NCBI GenBank assembly: GCA_903813345.2
Contig: CAIIXF020000007.1
Coordinates: 7,381,730-7,445,729, forward strand
From: Owenia fusiformis
Taxonomy: Eukaryota > Annelida > Polychaeta > Sabellida > Oweniidae
DNA: 64,000 nucleotides
Direction of reading: 5' to 3'
The notes beneath the pieces were generated by a model that searched no databases, had not been told where the DNA came from, and saw nothing but the letters and a program-made list of their open reading frames with translations. This document shows positions 1-11,251 of the stretch, piece by piece (position 1 is the first letter of the stretch; each line of letters starts with the position of its first letter). The translations under genes and the position numbers were made by a program.

Positions 1-362
1 AGAGAAATTAACAGCAGAAATAAATTCAAATCGGATTATAAAGAATTACTCATAAAAAATCATAGAAGTTAACATTAAATTCTAATTTTGATGGTGTAGA
101 CTTATAACTATTAATGCAAGTGAAAGAGCCCCATAAACCTAATTTAACTTCGGATGTATGTAAATACCATATGCTATGCAAACCCTGCAACTTTCTCTTT
201 TTCTCTTTCCCTTTCTCTCTCGTTTCTTCTTCTTGTTTATTAAATGTTTAATGTTCAAGCATCAGCTGTTTATTTGAATATTTATATAAGAAAGGCTACA
301 TACATCCAAAAGGATGTCAAGCCTAGATATGTAAAGTATATGTAAATGTAGAGTATAGATGA

Positions 363-405
<43 letters not shown>

Positions 406-1191
406 ATGGAATAGATGAACTAATTCCCTGGAAAGTCCTAAATCTCTGCTTTCAGGGAAGATGAATTGTATTAATCACCAGTTAGGTCATGTGACCAGTC
501 AATAGTACGTTTTATCTTCCCCCAAATCTGAGATTATAGGAGTTGAAAGGTAAAATGCCTTTAAATGCCAATAAGAACCTGTGAACGTTTGATATTGAAA
601 TGAAAAGACTTCTCATTTTGTTATTGTTTACAGAGTACTTATCGGGTATATAATAAAACAAATAGTGACTGCCACATTTTCGGGAAATAGTGTAAAAATT
701 TTCCTCTCGGGAATATCCTGTCCACTGACTTGTTCCCTCGGCCTGCAGCCTCGGGAACATGTCAGTGGACAGGATATTCCCTTGAGGACAATATTTTGCA
801 CTATTTCCCTCAATGGCAGTCACTATTTGTACAATTATGAGATATAACTTATGAAAAGGGTATTTCTAGAATTGTTTCTACTAAGATTACGGTCAATAAA
901 ATTTAAAAATTATCCCTCAAAGTATTTCACTAAACTCAGTTTCAGTCACAAGTCATGTTTCACTTAAAAATAATCTCTGTTTGTAATATTGATCATTCTT
1001 TGAAAATATGACGATCAATTCTAACAAGTAGACAAAGTCTTAATAAGTGGATGTAAGATATTATGATATCAATTGCCCCAAGTTCTTACCTAATCATTGG
1101 TTTTTTAAAAGGAAAAATATCACTCTAAAGAAGAGTTGCATTCAATTGATTTTACTCCTCTGATGATGTGGAATCGCTGAAAAACCAAAAA
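1..1191. other. Intergenic stretch with poly(A) tract and foldback palindrome
   Basis: No gene seen. It holds a run of 40 A at 365-404 flanked on both sides by ATAGATGAA (355-363, 411-419), and the palindrome at 658-830. The three open frames around 512-847 on both strands are by-products of that palindrome. Confidence 0.6.
658..830. repeat. Foldback palindrome, ~80-bp arms
   Basis: ACAAATAGTGACTGCCA at the left end is matched by TGGCAGTCACTATTTGT at the right end, and the arms stay complementary with scattered mismatches up to a centre at CTGCAG near 745. Likely a foldback MITE; no clear target duplication. Confidence 0.75.
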
Positions 1192-3178
1192 ATGATATCT
1201 AAAATGATTTGCATGTTGCCCTTATATTTGTGGATATTGTTAGCAGCAATGTTTTCATTCCAAGGTAAGTTAAAGGAGCAACAAAGATATATTTAAGATA
1301 ACTCATCAAATATCGGAGTTTTTAAAGACTTAACGTGCAGTAAAGTCTGAATTCATTAGAAAGGTAAGTTTTAAAACAATTGTCTTAATCAACAACATTT
1401 GTTTGGCTTTCATCATTACTTGTTATGTCTATTTTCTAGTTATGTCTATTTTCTAAGAAGTTCAACAGTTCTGACTTTATTTCATAATACTAGTAGTTCT
1501 TTGTTTTTTATAGATTATCTGACAAAAAATGAGAACATTTCTGTATCTTCAAATAACTTTTATATTTGATCAGATATCTCAATTTTTTATCAAAAAATAA
1601 TAGACTACATGTACATAAGTGATAAAATAATATGTCAAGACTTTTTATTACTCACAAAAAGAACACTCCCTAACTCCTACTAGAGAATCAGTTTTATAAC
1701 TGGTGATTAAATTTTTCAAATCTGCGAAATTTGCCAAATTAAATAAGCAAGTAATAAATTAATATACTCACGGGATACTAGAGTATCCGCATATATTGAG
1801 TATGACCGGTTCTAAGCTTACGAGTGTGACCGTATTTCTGTTCCTATAAACAGACGAGGTGAGTACTTGCTTTTTATGAACACTTTCGAACGTTTTCTTT
1901 TTATCCTACTTGGTCAATGAATGATACTTGGTATACTTATAATGCCAGGCATATCACAAGGGGCCTTAATCAACAGAAAACGTATTAATATTAGATTGAA
2001 GCCGTAAAATCCTAGTTTCCAGCATCTTTGATCAGTTTTTGTGTAACACAACGCAACTCCGAAGAGGATGACACATCTTAAGTATAACATATAGCTAGAT
2101 CTACGAATTAGTCATGAATATTTTAAATAATTTAGCCTGCTCTGTCCAAATATGATACATCTTTGAATTTTTGAGAATACGAATGTCACTGGTGCCCCAT
2201 TATTGGAGAATACAGTTGTGAAATGTCTTGGATGCCGTGTTACACTCGTTTCCATGACATTTCACAAGCGTATCCTGTGGGAAAAGATAAATCCTCCTCT
2301 TGCTCACTCTACGGGGGATCATATAAACTGAGATTTGGAGATCTTGTTCAGGTTAGCCATAAAAAGGTTTGGGATTTGTTTTTTTCTACTGTGATATTAA
2401 TGATTTGGCTCTAAGGCGAGAAATCTGTACTTTCTGATTGATATTCCATTATGAACAGTTACATTGCTAAAATAGCTCATGTTTAACATTTTTTTGTTAC
2501 ATTACTATTAAATACAGCATAAACTATATTCAACAAACACAATTTCAAAAAGGATAATATAGAAGTTAACCTTTATTTTCCATTTTTAAGCAGTTGTGCC
2601 TCTCATGACTTCCCAAAACAGGTCATATTCGTAGCCTAAGAACCGGTCATACTCAATATACGCGGATACTCTAGTTACCCGTGATACTAGTAGATAATAA
2701 GGCATGAACATGCAAAATGTTGCCACCTACCATATATTGCAGATGCCAAATACAGAACACTGTCCACAAAAAAGTTAGAGACTATAACGATATGTCACCA
2801 CTTTATTTATTTTCAGGCACCACTGCTATGAGTATGCCATCATGCAGTCACAACTTTGGCTACTTTGGTAACATGACATTCAAATCAGTACAAGGCAGAC
2901 TCTTGAACATAATGACAGGCATGAAGATCCCTTGTGATGGGTATCTAATGGGGTGGCTGTATGAGCTACATGCTCAAGAGGATTCACCTTGGGCCTGTAT
3001 ATTCCGTTCGATTACAGCGACCAACTTTGAATTGGTACATCGAATTCAGTTACCAACTCAAGATTTGGGCATTAATTTGAAACGACTGGAAATACCATTC
3101 CAATTTAAAAGTTTCTGTTTTTCATTTGTTCATTATTATTCTACATTTGAATTTTGTTTTAATTTTTGCAACATTTGA
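1192..3178 (+). CDS. Truncated secreted protein gene, upstream tandem copy (exon 2 donor lost)
   Basis: Two exons can be read: 1192-1264 (M plus a hydrophobic signal-peptide-like stretch, phase 1, donor GTAAGT) and 2817 onward after TTTCAG. Exon 2 is about 93% identical at DNA level to exon 2 of the gene at 4585-6166, sharing CSHNFGYFGNMTF near its start and RLEIPF at its end. Homology stops at base 3100, exactly where the sister gene has its donor AAG/GTAAGA; here CAATTTAAAAG follows, with no GT donor. The frame reads through to a stop at 3176-3178, giving about 144 aa: signal peptide plus the first domain, without the PAN-like module. It may be a live short secreted form or a decaying copy. 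The function of the domain is not recognised. A transposon fills most of intron 1 (1769-2683) and another begins at 3191. Confidence 0.55.
1769..2683. mobile_element. 915-bp non-autonomous DNA transposon with ~45-bp terminal inverted repeats
   Basis: The ends are inverted copies of each other: left CACGGGATACTAGAGTATCC and onward to about 1815, right end the reverse complement from 2683 back to about 2639, with only a few mismatches. ATACT stands directly outside both ends (1764-1768 and 2684-2688), a likely 5-bp target duplication. No transposase is seen inside; the small open frame at 2223-2414 has no recognisable features. It sits in intron 1 of the upstream secreted-protein gene. Superfamily not assigned. 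Confidence 0.75.
2703..2802 (-). repeat. TGTCACCACC dispersed element, copy ending 14 bp before a splice acceptor
   Basis: Matches, in reverse orientation, the element at 60617-60758: CATGCAAAATG(T)(T/C)ACCACC at one end, TATGTCACCAC at the other, and the shared core TCCACAAAAAAGTTAGAGAC. At least five more copies lie in the window (23535-23665, 25090-25225, 47470-47545, 58830-58952, 60617-60758). The acceptor TTTCAG of exon 2 of the upstream secreted gene follows at 2811-2816. Confidence 0.6.
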
Positions 3179-3190
3179 TCTGCTACCTTA

Positions 3191-4008
3191 CCCTACTATC
3201 ACACCAAACTAGTTCTCACTACGTTCTCGAAAACGGGCTTCAACTGTATACGAACGGACTGGACCTACTAAGAACCGTTTGGGATCTATTTACAAACTTC
3301 ATCGAACGTACTCGAACGGGGAGGTCCTCTTGAACTTAGACAATGCTCGAAATGTTGTTGTGGTCGTTAAGTTCTATAATTAGAACTAGTGACAACGTAC
3401 TAACAACGAGCTGGACGTACTACGAACGGAACCGTCGTACTTCAATCATACTAGGGACGTTTTAACAACGAGTTGAACTGTCTGAGGACGTGTTGAGAAC
3501 GAGGTAGAACTAAATGCAAACGGGATTAAACTGATAAAGAACGTATTTAACACTGCTTATGAACGAGCTAGCAAAAATATAGCTATCACAACAAGCAAGT
3601 TACCACTGCGTTCTTCAAAACTGGTTTTAAACTGTGTGCGAACGGAATGAACGTAGCTGCAACTTTCTAAGGTCTATTTACGAACTTCATGAACGTTCTC
3701 AGACGGGAAGGTGATTTTAGAATTTTGAATTGATTCAAAATTCGATGGCGACCATACCGTTCTGTTATCAGGTCATGGTGACCTTCTAGACTAAGGGACG
3801 CGTTATACGACGTTGCACACCGACCTGGTGCGACCTGAACGAACTGCGAATGAGATGGACGTATTGAAGACTGTTGAAGACTGTTTATGAACGAAGTAGC
3901 TAATTATCTCAGACATATTTCCCGACCACAGCCAGATTAAGCCCGTTTTACGACTTTTTCGTAGGACTGGCAAGAACGGGTAAGAACTAGTTTGGTGTGA
4001 TAGCAGGG
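3191..4008. mobile_element. 818-bp Harbinger-like non-autonomous element (TTA target duplication)
   Basis: Left end CCCTACTATCACACCAAACT and right end (reverse complement) CCCTGCTATCACACCAAACT match over about 27 bp with one mismatch. TTA flanks both ends (3188-3190, 4009-4011); a 3-bp TWA duplication is typical of PIF/Harbinger elements. No transposase is visible. The inside is unusually rich in short ACG motifs (CGAACGGA, GGACGTAC, AACAACGAG) repeated without fixed spacing, quite unlike the surrounding AT-rich DNA. Confidence 0.7.
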
Positions 4009-4584
4009 TTAAAAACACATAGGACCTGGTTGCCAGTAGGTAGTTTTACCACCCAGTGGCTGACTCTGATCAGATAACATTGCAGGCATATAAATAATTC
4101 CCCTAAACTAAGATTATTTCTACTTGCATCCAGTATATTTTACGACAAGTTTTCATTTGATGACGTGCGTACTATATTACGGTAATTTGATTGGTTTGTT
4201 GTAAGGATTTCCCTTGTGCAAACCCCTTTCCTTCCTTTCACTATAAAACAAGCCCCTGGTAAACCCTGGCTATGCCCCTTAAGAGGTTTATAATAGAATA
4301 ACCATATAATACCAATTGAGTCAACTACTTAATTTTAGTCAATAATGTCCATCACTGCTATATCTTTAACATCCTGTAACCCTCTTTGAATCCTCATTTA
4401 ACTTATATCACAAAAAGAAATCATTGATTAATATCAAAAGATAAAAGGGGTTATGTAAAGTTCACAAATGATCAATGATTTCAATTAGAAGAACATAATC
4501 ATCTTCAAATTATGATGCAAATTATTCTAGGAGAAAGATTTGAAGCTTTCCATTGCTTAATTCTATCGGAGAGGTTGCAAAAGG

Positions 4585-6166
4585 ATGACATCAAATATGT
4601 TTTGCTTGTCAGTCTTTTGTTTGTGGGTTTTATTTGCAACATTATCTATTCTTGGTGAGTAAAACAATTAAAATCAACTGTTATTGTAATACTGGAAATC
4701 TAGGACTTTGTACATATATCATTGGTTTACTTCCGATAACTGTAGATTTTTCATTATGTATAATGTTTAACAAATATTTTAATTTAACATTTTTTTCTAC
4801 TGTCAGGTAGCCCTGCTACTAATACAGAATCCTGCAGTCACAACTTTGGCTACTTTGGCAACATGACATTCCAAGCAGTGCAAGGGAGACTCTTGAACAT
4901 AATGACAGGCATGAAGATCCCTTGTGATGGGTATCTAATGGGGTGGATGTATGAGCTGTATGCTCAACAGGATCCACCTTGGGTCTGTGTATTCCGTTCG
5001 ATTACAGCGACCAACTTTGAATTGGTACATCGAACTCAGTTACCAACTCAAGATTCAGGTGTTAATTTGAAACGACTGGAAATACCATTCAAGGTAAGAC
5101 ATTAAAACTCATCATTTTTTTCACAACACCTCTGGAATATATAAATATTTATTTAACTTTTTTTGTCTCTAAGAACATTAATCAGAATTGAGCAGTTGTT
5201 TATCAAGTCTTATTGCAAGAACAAGTCTAAAAGAATTTCATTGTTCAATTTCCTAAGCTAAATTCAGTCTCATTCAAAGTTTGACCTCCATAGCCCCTCT
5301 ATTCATTTACAAGGGCCAAATTTCTAATTTTGCATGTTTTGGGGGTAGTGATTAGCTAGACTTCAGGGCTCTTACATACATCTATTCTATTATACCAAAA
5401 AATAGGTAGCCAAGGATGATATAGTTGGATTGATGTTTTCCTCTACAACCACTGATGGTTCTATACTACAACATATGGAAAACAACCCCACAAACATCCC
5501 AACTGAAGACTTCTATGAGACATATCTGGAATGGGGAGCTCCTTACCATCACATAGAAAACACTGAAATTGGAGACAATTTTGAACTGAGTGCAGCCAAA
5601 TGGATTGTCTACAAAAGGGTCTATCAACTTCAGGCTGTTTTGAACCATGGTGAGTATCATAGATACAGTCAATCACTGTAAAAGTTCTCTATATCCTCAT
5701 ATCAGAGGTGCAAAGCAGTTCAAACATACTCTTTCCAACTGTTTGATTTTGCTTCTTAAAAGAGCACTTCATTAATGATAAGATTTCTTGACACACTTCA
5801 AAAACAATTTCATAATGAAGACAACAATCTTACTACTAAAGTATTGTCTCTAGAATCCATGTATCCTAATTCCTGACAATTGACTGCAACACATAGTGAA
5901 TTTATGCTACAGATTTGAGGCGTAACAGGGGAAACTATGAACTAGGAGAAGAAGATACCACTCTTACAGTTCCTGCTATTTCTGATGGATTTGGACCATG
6001 TGATGTCAGTGATTGTGCAGTCCGTTGCCTTGGAGATCATGAATGTTTGTCTTTTACTCTAGACAACAATGGTGTTTGTTCCCTATATGCAAGAAGTGGA
6101 TATGATTCTACAATATTTCAAGATGAAACAGGGACGACCCTTTATAGATTTTCAACTCCAGTATAA
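4585..6166 (+). CDS. Secreted protein with novel N-terminal domain and C-terminal PAN/Apple-like module
   Basis: Four in-phase exons: 4585-4654, 4807-5093, 5406-5649 and 5913-6166 (stop TAA), 855 nt, 284 aa. Each junction is GT-AG with phases 1, 0, 1. The start codon opens a hydrophobic signal peptide (about residues 1-23). Residues about 24-200 form a domain I cannot name; it has the look of an extracellular beta-sandwich (IPCDGYLMGW, WVCVFRS, then DDIVGLMF) and few cysteines. The last exon holds a cysteine-rich stretch, CDVSDCAVRCLGDHECLSF with a further VCSLY, resembling PAN/Apple modules that bind proteins or glycans. Such proteins in molluscs are often mucus, immune or matrix components, but that is inference. 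A poly(A) signal AATAAA lies at 6764-6769. The paralogue at 1192-3178 is its tandem neighbour. Confidence 0.8.
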
Positions 6167-6763
6167 TGCCAATGATGAAGCACCAATGATAAATGTTCAA
6201 ACTAGATAAGGTGATGATTTGAGAAAACTTTCAAATACATCTTACAGTAAAAAATTGTATTATACATTGGTATGGTTTTTGGATTAAGCTTTTGACCTTA
6301 ATTTTGAAATTACAATCTAACTCAACTATAAAATATCAAAAAAATGCTTTTACAAAAAAGGATAGAGTTGAGATTTAAAAAAAAAAATCACAGGCCACAC
6401 ATTTCTTTTTTTATTATCGCCCTTTCGCGAAAAATATAATTTTTTCATTTTTTTTGTCTAATATGGATGTTACTAACTAGAAAATCAGCAACTCCCCAGA
6501 GTAGCAAATCACTCATCATTTTGAACATATCATGATAGAAATAACTATATAGGAAGTAGTTTTGGCGAAATCTACACCCAAGATGTGTCATGGTTTTATA
6601 TTATAAATTCCTTCTTGAGAAGAGGTGGCCATGAGGAATTGTGCAAATCATGAAAAAATCTGAAAGGATAAACATAAATAAAACAATTTGTTTAATGTAA
6701 TGAAACTTTCCTTGTATATTTCTAATTGTGTATTTATTGATGTTGTGTATATAAATTGTAAAA

Positions 6764-6769
6764 AATAAA
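6764..6769 (+). promoter_or_regulatory. Candidate poly(A) signal AATAAA
   Basis: AATAAA followed by a TGTAAATATG-rich stretch, about 600 bp after the stop codon of the secreted PAN-like gene, with no better candidate in between. Confidence 0.45.
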
Positions 6770-6937
6770 GTGTAAATATGTTCTAAAGTTCACCAAATGT
6801 TGTTGTTATCTTATATAAGTTCACGAACTGACAACATTGGATATAACATATATTAATATCAGAATTGCAAACAGAATATAGACTAGAAAAAGAAAACAAA
6901 GCAAATTTGAAAAAATCTTATCCAAAAAGTGCTCTAC

Positions 6938-7099
6938 CTGACTAATTCCAAAAATGCCTCAGGAATGATATCAGGTATGTTGATAGTGTCTGTGGTTTCT
7001 TTAACAGGCCCATAGAACATGGCATCAAATACAGGGCTTCCAACTGAGAGAATCAGTTTGTGGCCATATATCACCTTTGAACTCCCAGGGAAGGCAAAC
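6938..7099 (-). CDS. Single BTB/POZ-domain exon (BTBD3/6-like), partial gene
   Basis: On the minus strand a 162-nt open exon is bounded by TTTTTAG (acceptor, upstream side) and CAG/GTAGAG (donor). It enters with one base of a split codon and leaves with two. The 53 complete codons read FAFPGSSKVIYGHKLILS, then VGSPVFDAMFYG, and end IPDIIPEAFLELV. The HK-x-(V/I)L-x-VGS-x-VF-x-AMFYG core and the IPD-x-x-PEAFL motif are diagnostic of BTB domains of the BTBD1/2/3/6 type, which bind CUL3 in ubiquitin ligases. I found no neighbouring exon: none between 6170 and 6938, and none obvious above 7100. Either the gene has large introns and extends beyond the window, with the two secreted genes nested in it on the opposite strand, or this is an orphan exon copy. 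Confidence 0.7.
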
Positions 7100-8527
7100 C
7101 TAAAAATCAAATATATATTTTTAAAAGGTTATATAAACAACTTAATATATAACTTTGGGTATTAAGTTCATATCAGCCATTTGTTAGCTCTCATTCAGAA
7201 ATCTTCTTAGATTTTGAACATTTCTATGTTAATTTCTGTCGAAACCACCATTTTAGTTTGTGAATAGAAATTATCCATTTGATTTGAGAAGTCCTGATCG
7301 CATAGAAGCACCTGATAACTGACTTACAGTGATAAAGGAACCATTAAAGATATAGTAAGCAGCCAATTTCATTCTTTAGGCAATTATTTGGCTAGAAGTC
7401 ATATAGCATGTGGACCACTGTATACTAATGAGAACGGTACAATTATACTATAAAAGGTAACACAGCATATTGTCAAGTGAAAATAAAGCTAAACTTGTAC
7501 GGGAAGTAAAATATATGAAAGGTAATTCACTCCATTGGCCATTTTGAATGGCACATGTAAACAAATATTTTTAATCCCAAAATTGACATATGTGGATTAT
7601 AGTCCGAATATTTTCATCCCAAATTTCAAAAATTTCAGACTTGAGGATATAGTACAGTGCTCATCATAAAAAATGGCATCTTGATTTTCTATCACCATTC
7701 CAAGACCATGGTGATTTGAGACTTAATACTTTCCAATAATGTCTTGACACACATCCTGAAGGTTCTGTATATCAAACATTTTGTATACTATCAACTATGA
7801 ACTTATGGCCACTTGAAAATTTTCTTCTTTTTAACATGGGAAATCTTCACTTCAGCAAATTGTGGGCATTCAATTGAAAGCCCATAAGCAAATCCAGGTG
7901 TCATTTATTTATGGTAATCATTGTGCCTTACTACTTCATTGAAATGTTATAAAGTTTATTTTAATGATATAGCCCTCATGCCCCCCTAAAGCTTCCTCAT
8001 ATGAATAATTTGTGTGCAAAAATATTAATTGCAATTTCCCCAGGACAGTACGCATATGTATGGTTAACTATCAAAATTTAGTTAATTATCTGACGTTGAT
8101 CTTTTGCATTGGTCCCTTATTTTAAGTTGCCCTAATGCTTCTTCAAATCAATAATATGTGTGCAAAAAAATTCATTGCAATTTCCCCAGGACAGTGTGCA
8201 TATGGTTCACAGACTAGCTTCAGCCTGTCGGATATATAAACCCTAATTTTTTATTTCAGAAACCAGTTCATATGGTCAAAATAACAAAATGCTGTGATGT
8301 AACTCTTGGACTATGTTACATTATGTACATTGTGAAACTCAGCTAAACATGACACACACTGAAGGCAATAACATATCTATATTGATCTTAGCACAACTTG
8401 TTGAAATTTAGATCGTCTGTTTTGCCAGTCATGTGACTGATCATGTGTCTAGTTACTGTTTTGATATCACATGACTTATGATGTTCGCTAAACCATGTCT
8501 TCAAAAACAAGGCACAGACGTGAACAA
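7100..8527. other. Intergenic stretch, no gene recognised
   Basis: AT-rich. A diverged duplication is seen: TGTGTGCAAAAATATTAATT then GCAATTTCCCCAGGACAGT near 8010-8050 recurs near 8158-8195. Nothing codes for a recognisable protein. Confidence 0.5.
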
Positions 8528-9771
8528 TATCGTACCTAAAACACAGCAGTGTGACAGTGAAGAATTTAGGATGGAAAATCCAAAATGGCCACCTTAAAAT
8601 TTACCCAGAATGCCCAAAAACTAATCAGTTCTTAACTTTGATACGTAGAAACATCCCTGAAAATTTCAGATGAATCCATCAAATGGTTTGGTTGGAAACC
8701 TGTAGACAAGTCTTGAAAGTGAAGATTTTAGGACGGAAAATCCAAAATGGCCACCTTAAAATTAACCCAGAATGCCCAAAAACTAATCAGTTGTTAACTT
8801 TGATATGTAGAAACATCCCTGTAAATTTCAATTGAATCCGTCAAATGGTTTGGCTGGAAACCTGTAGACAAGTCTTGAAAGTGAAGATTTTAGGACGGAA
8901 AATCCAAAATGGCCACCTTAAATTTTACCCAGAATGCCAAAAAACTAATCAGTTCTTAACTTTGATACGTAGAAACATCCCTGAAAATTTCAGATGAATC
9001 CCTCAAATGGTTTGGCTGGAAACCTGTAGACAAGTCTTGAAAGTGAAGATTTTAGGACGGAAAATCCAAAATGGCCACCTTAAAATTTACCCAGAATGCC
9101 CAAAAACTAACCAGTTGTTAACGTTGATATGTAGAAACATCCCTGTAAATTTCAAATGAATCCGTCAAATGGTTTGGCTGGAAACCTGTAGACAAGTCTT
9201 GAAAGTGAAGATTTTAGGATGGAAAATCCAAAATGGCCACCTTAAATTTTACCCAGAATGCCAAAAAACTAATCAGTTCTTAACTTTGATACGTAGAAAC
9301 ATACCTGAAAATTTCAGATGAATCCGTCAAATGGTTTGGCTGGAAACCTGTAGACAAGTCTTGAAAGTGAAGATTTTAGGACGGAAAATCCAAAATGGCC
9401 ACCTTAAAATTTACCCAGAATGCCCAAAAACTAATCAGTTCTTAACTTTGATACGTAGAAACATTCCTGAAAATTTCAGATAAATCCGTCAAATGGTTTG
9501 GCTGGAAACCTGTAGACAAGTCTTGAAAGTGAAGATTTTAGGACGGAAAATCCAAAATGGCCACCTTAAAATTTACCCAGAATGCCCAAAAACTAATCAG
9601 TTCTTAACTTTGATACGTAGAAACATTCCTGAAAATTTCAGATGAATCTGTCAAATGGTTTGGCTGGAAACCTGTAGACAAGCTGAAAAGTGAGACGCCG
9701 CCCGCCGCCCACCCGCCCGTCAAGCTGACGACAATATCATACCTTTATTAGGTACATTATTAGGTACGATA
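8528..9771. mobile_element. Pearl-like element with seven 162-bp tandem repeats
   Basis: Ends are perfect 12-bp inverted repeats: TATCGTACCTAA at 8528-8539 and its complement at 9760-9771. The core is a tandem array with a constant 162-bp period: the GAAGA(A/T)TTTAGGA box begins at 8559, 8721, 8883, 9045, 9207, 9369 and 9531. Each unit carries AAATGGCCACC. A GC-rich CCGCCCGCC tract (9695-9718) and GACGACAATAT follow. This order is that of bivalve pearl elements (Helentron-associated interspersed elements). No coding capacity. Confidence 0.75.
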
Positions 9772-10220
9772 AAAATATATTAATATCTTTATTCAAGATA
9801 TTACGCGAGGAAACTTATTGCTTTTATGAATCATAAACCTGAAATGAAGCATTGAAATAAGTAAATTAAAACGCTACAAATAAAGTGGTAAAAAACAACA
9901 AACTAAAGATGAAAGATCGCAACGTTCCCTACTTTGTTCAATTCCAGAAATCTCCAAGGTGCTACAAATGGGAATTTTGGGGGATTTATAGTTTATTAAT
10001 ACTGCCTTCAGTGTCATGTTTGGCTGTGTTTCATAATGTAACATAGTCTGATAGATGACATATCAAATGCTGTTAAGTAGATATGTGGTTACATCGGAAC
10101 TGGTTTCCGAAATAAAAATTAGGGTTTACTACTGAAGGACCTGTTTCTGTCTCCCAATCTAAAACAGACATGGCTGCCATACGCTGCCTTGATGACTCTC
10201 AGAGTTTTGACTTACATCAG

Positions 10221-10794
10221 CAGCACTTGCATTAGGTTAGAAAATTTGTGAGTCCCCAGGAAGCAATTTTTAAAAAAAAAGTGTGTCCTTTGAAAAAAAG
10301 TGTGTCCCCTATTTCTAGCCTGTTTGAGGTATAACTTTATTTTAAAAGCACTTTTTACCAAAACACCTTTCAGTTTTTGATTTCTTGCCGCGAATTTAAA
10401 ACGGAAGCAAACATTAAGTACGGACTGAATAAATGCATGTTCGTTCATTCGACCATGAATACATTTTATTTCATGAATAACCTAATATTTGTTTCTGAAT
10501 AGGAAAAACTGCGGCGTGTCATGGTTTCAAATCTAAAAATCAAATCTTTCAAGTCGAAAAAATCCGAGAGAATCATGATTATTTGTAAATATTGAACATG
10601 TTGAGCCTTATTTACGATTCAAATAAAGGTGAGAGATCATAATTATTCGTTTTTGTTAGGTATCGTTGTAAACACATTGTAGTATGACCTAAAAAAAATT
10701 TGCGTCCAAAAAACGGAAATATTTTCAATTTTTGCGTCCTCCAAATTATTTTTGAGTCCTTAACATGTACGGGACGCCGTTAATGCAAGCCCTG
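10221..10794. mobile_element. Possible 574-bp DNA element with CATCAG flanks
   Basis: Left end CAGCACTTGCATTA and right end (complement) CAGGGCTTGCATTA agree at 12 of 14 positions; CATCAG stands directly outside both ends (10215-10220, 10795-10800). The inside is AT-rich, with repeated AAAGTGTGTCC motifs. The small open frame at 10212-10448 on the minus strand is not convincing. Confidence 0.45.
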
Positions 10795-10972
10795 CATCAG
10801 GCATCTATAATGTCAGATTATATAAGGGCCAAAGCGGTCCTTTTGATGCAACAAATCCAAAATTACAGTGGGAGACATAAAGAATTACAAAAGCTATGGA
10901 AATTACATGCTGTCGCACATGTAATAAATTCTTACCTCAGTGTATTCAGTGCTCTATTTTCTCCATCCTAGT

Positions 10973-11251
10973 TAGTTCAACAAGTTAAACCCAATACCAC
11001 GGCTTTCATTTATCAATCTGAATGTTATTGTTGCCGTGATTGGGTTTAACTTCTGTGCCATGCTTTTATTTGTTGCAAATTCTCACTATCAGTTATAAAT
11101 TAAACGCGCATGGAATTCTTTGCGCTGCTATAGGCCACTATTAAATATTTTGCATCAAGGGCCGAATAGGCACGGACGTTAAACCTAGGGCGGGCCACAA
11201 GATATGTCAGATAAGAAATAAGGCCCAGACTAGGTTTAACTTGTTGAACTA
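10973..11251. mobile_element. 279-bp MITE with nested inverted repeats
   Basis: Terminal TAGTTCAACAAGTTAAACC is matched by the complement ending at 11251. A second inverted pair lies inside: AGTTAAACCCAAT plus CCACGGC at about 10983-11003 against GCCGTGATTGGGTTTAACT at 11033-11051. No target duplication could be fixed. Confidence 0.6.

Noticed and set aside
512-847. Three overlapping open frames on both strands
   Set aside because: They arise from the palindrome at 658-830 and have no protein features.
3803-4018. Minus-strand frame in the TTA-flanked element as transposase
   Set aside because: Runs across the element end and shows no catalytic motifs.
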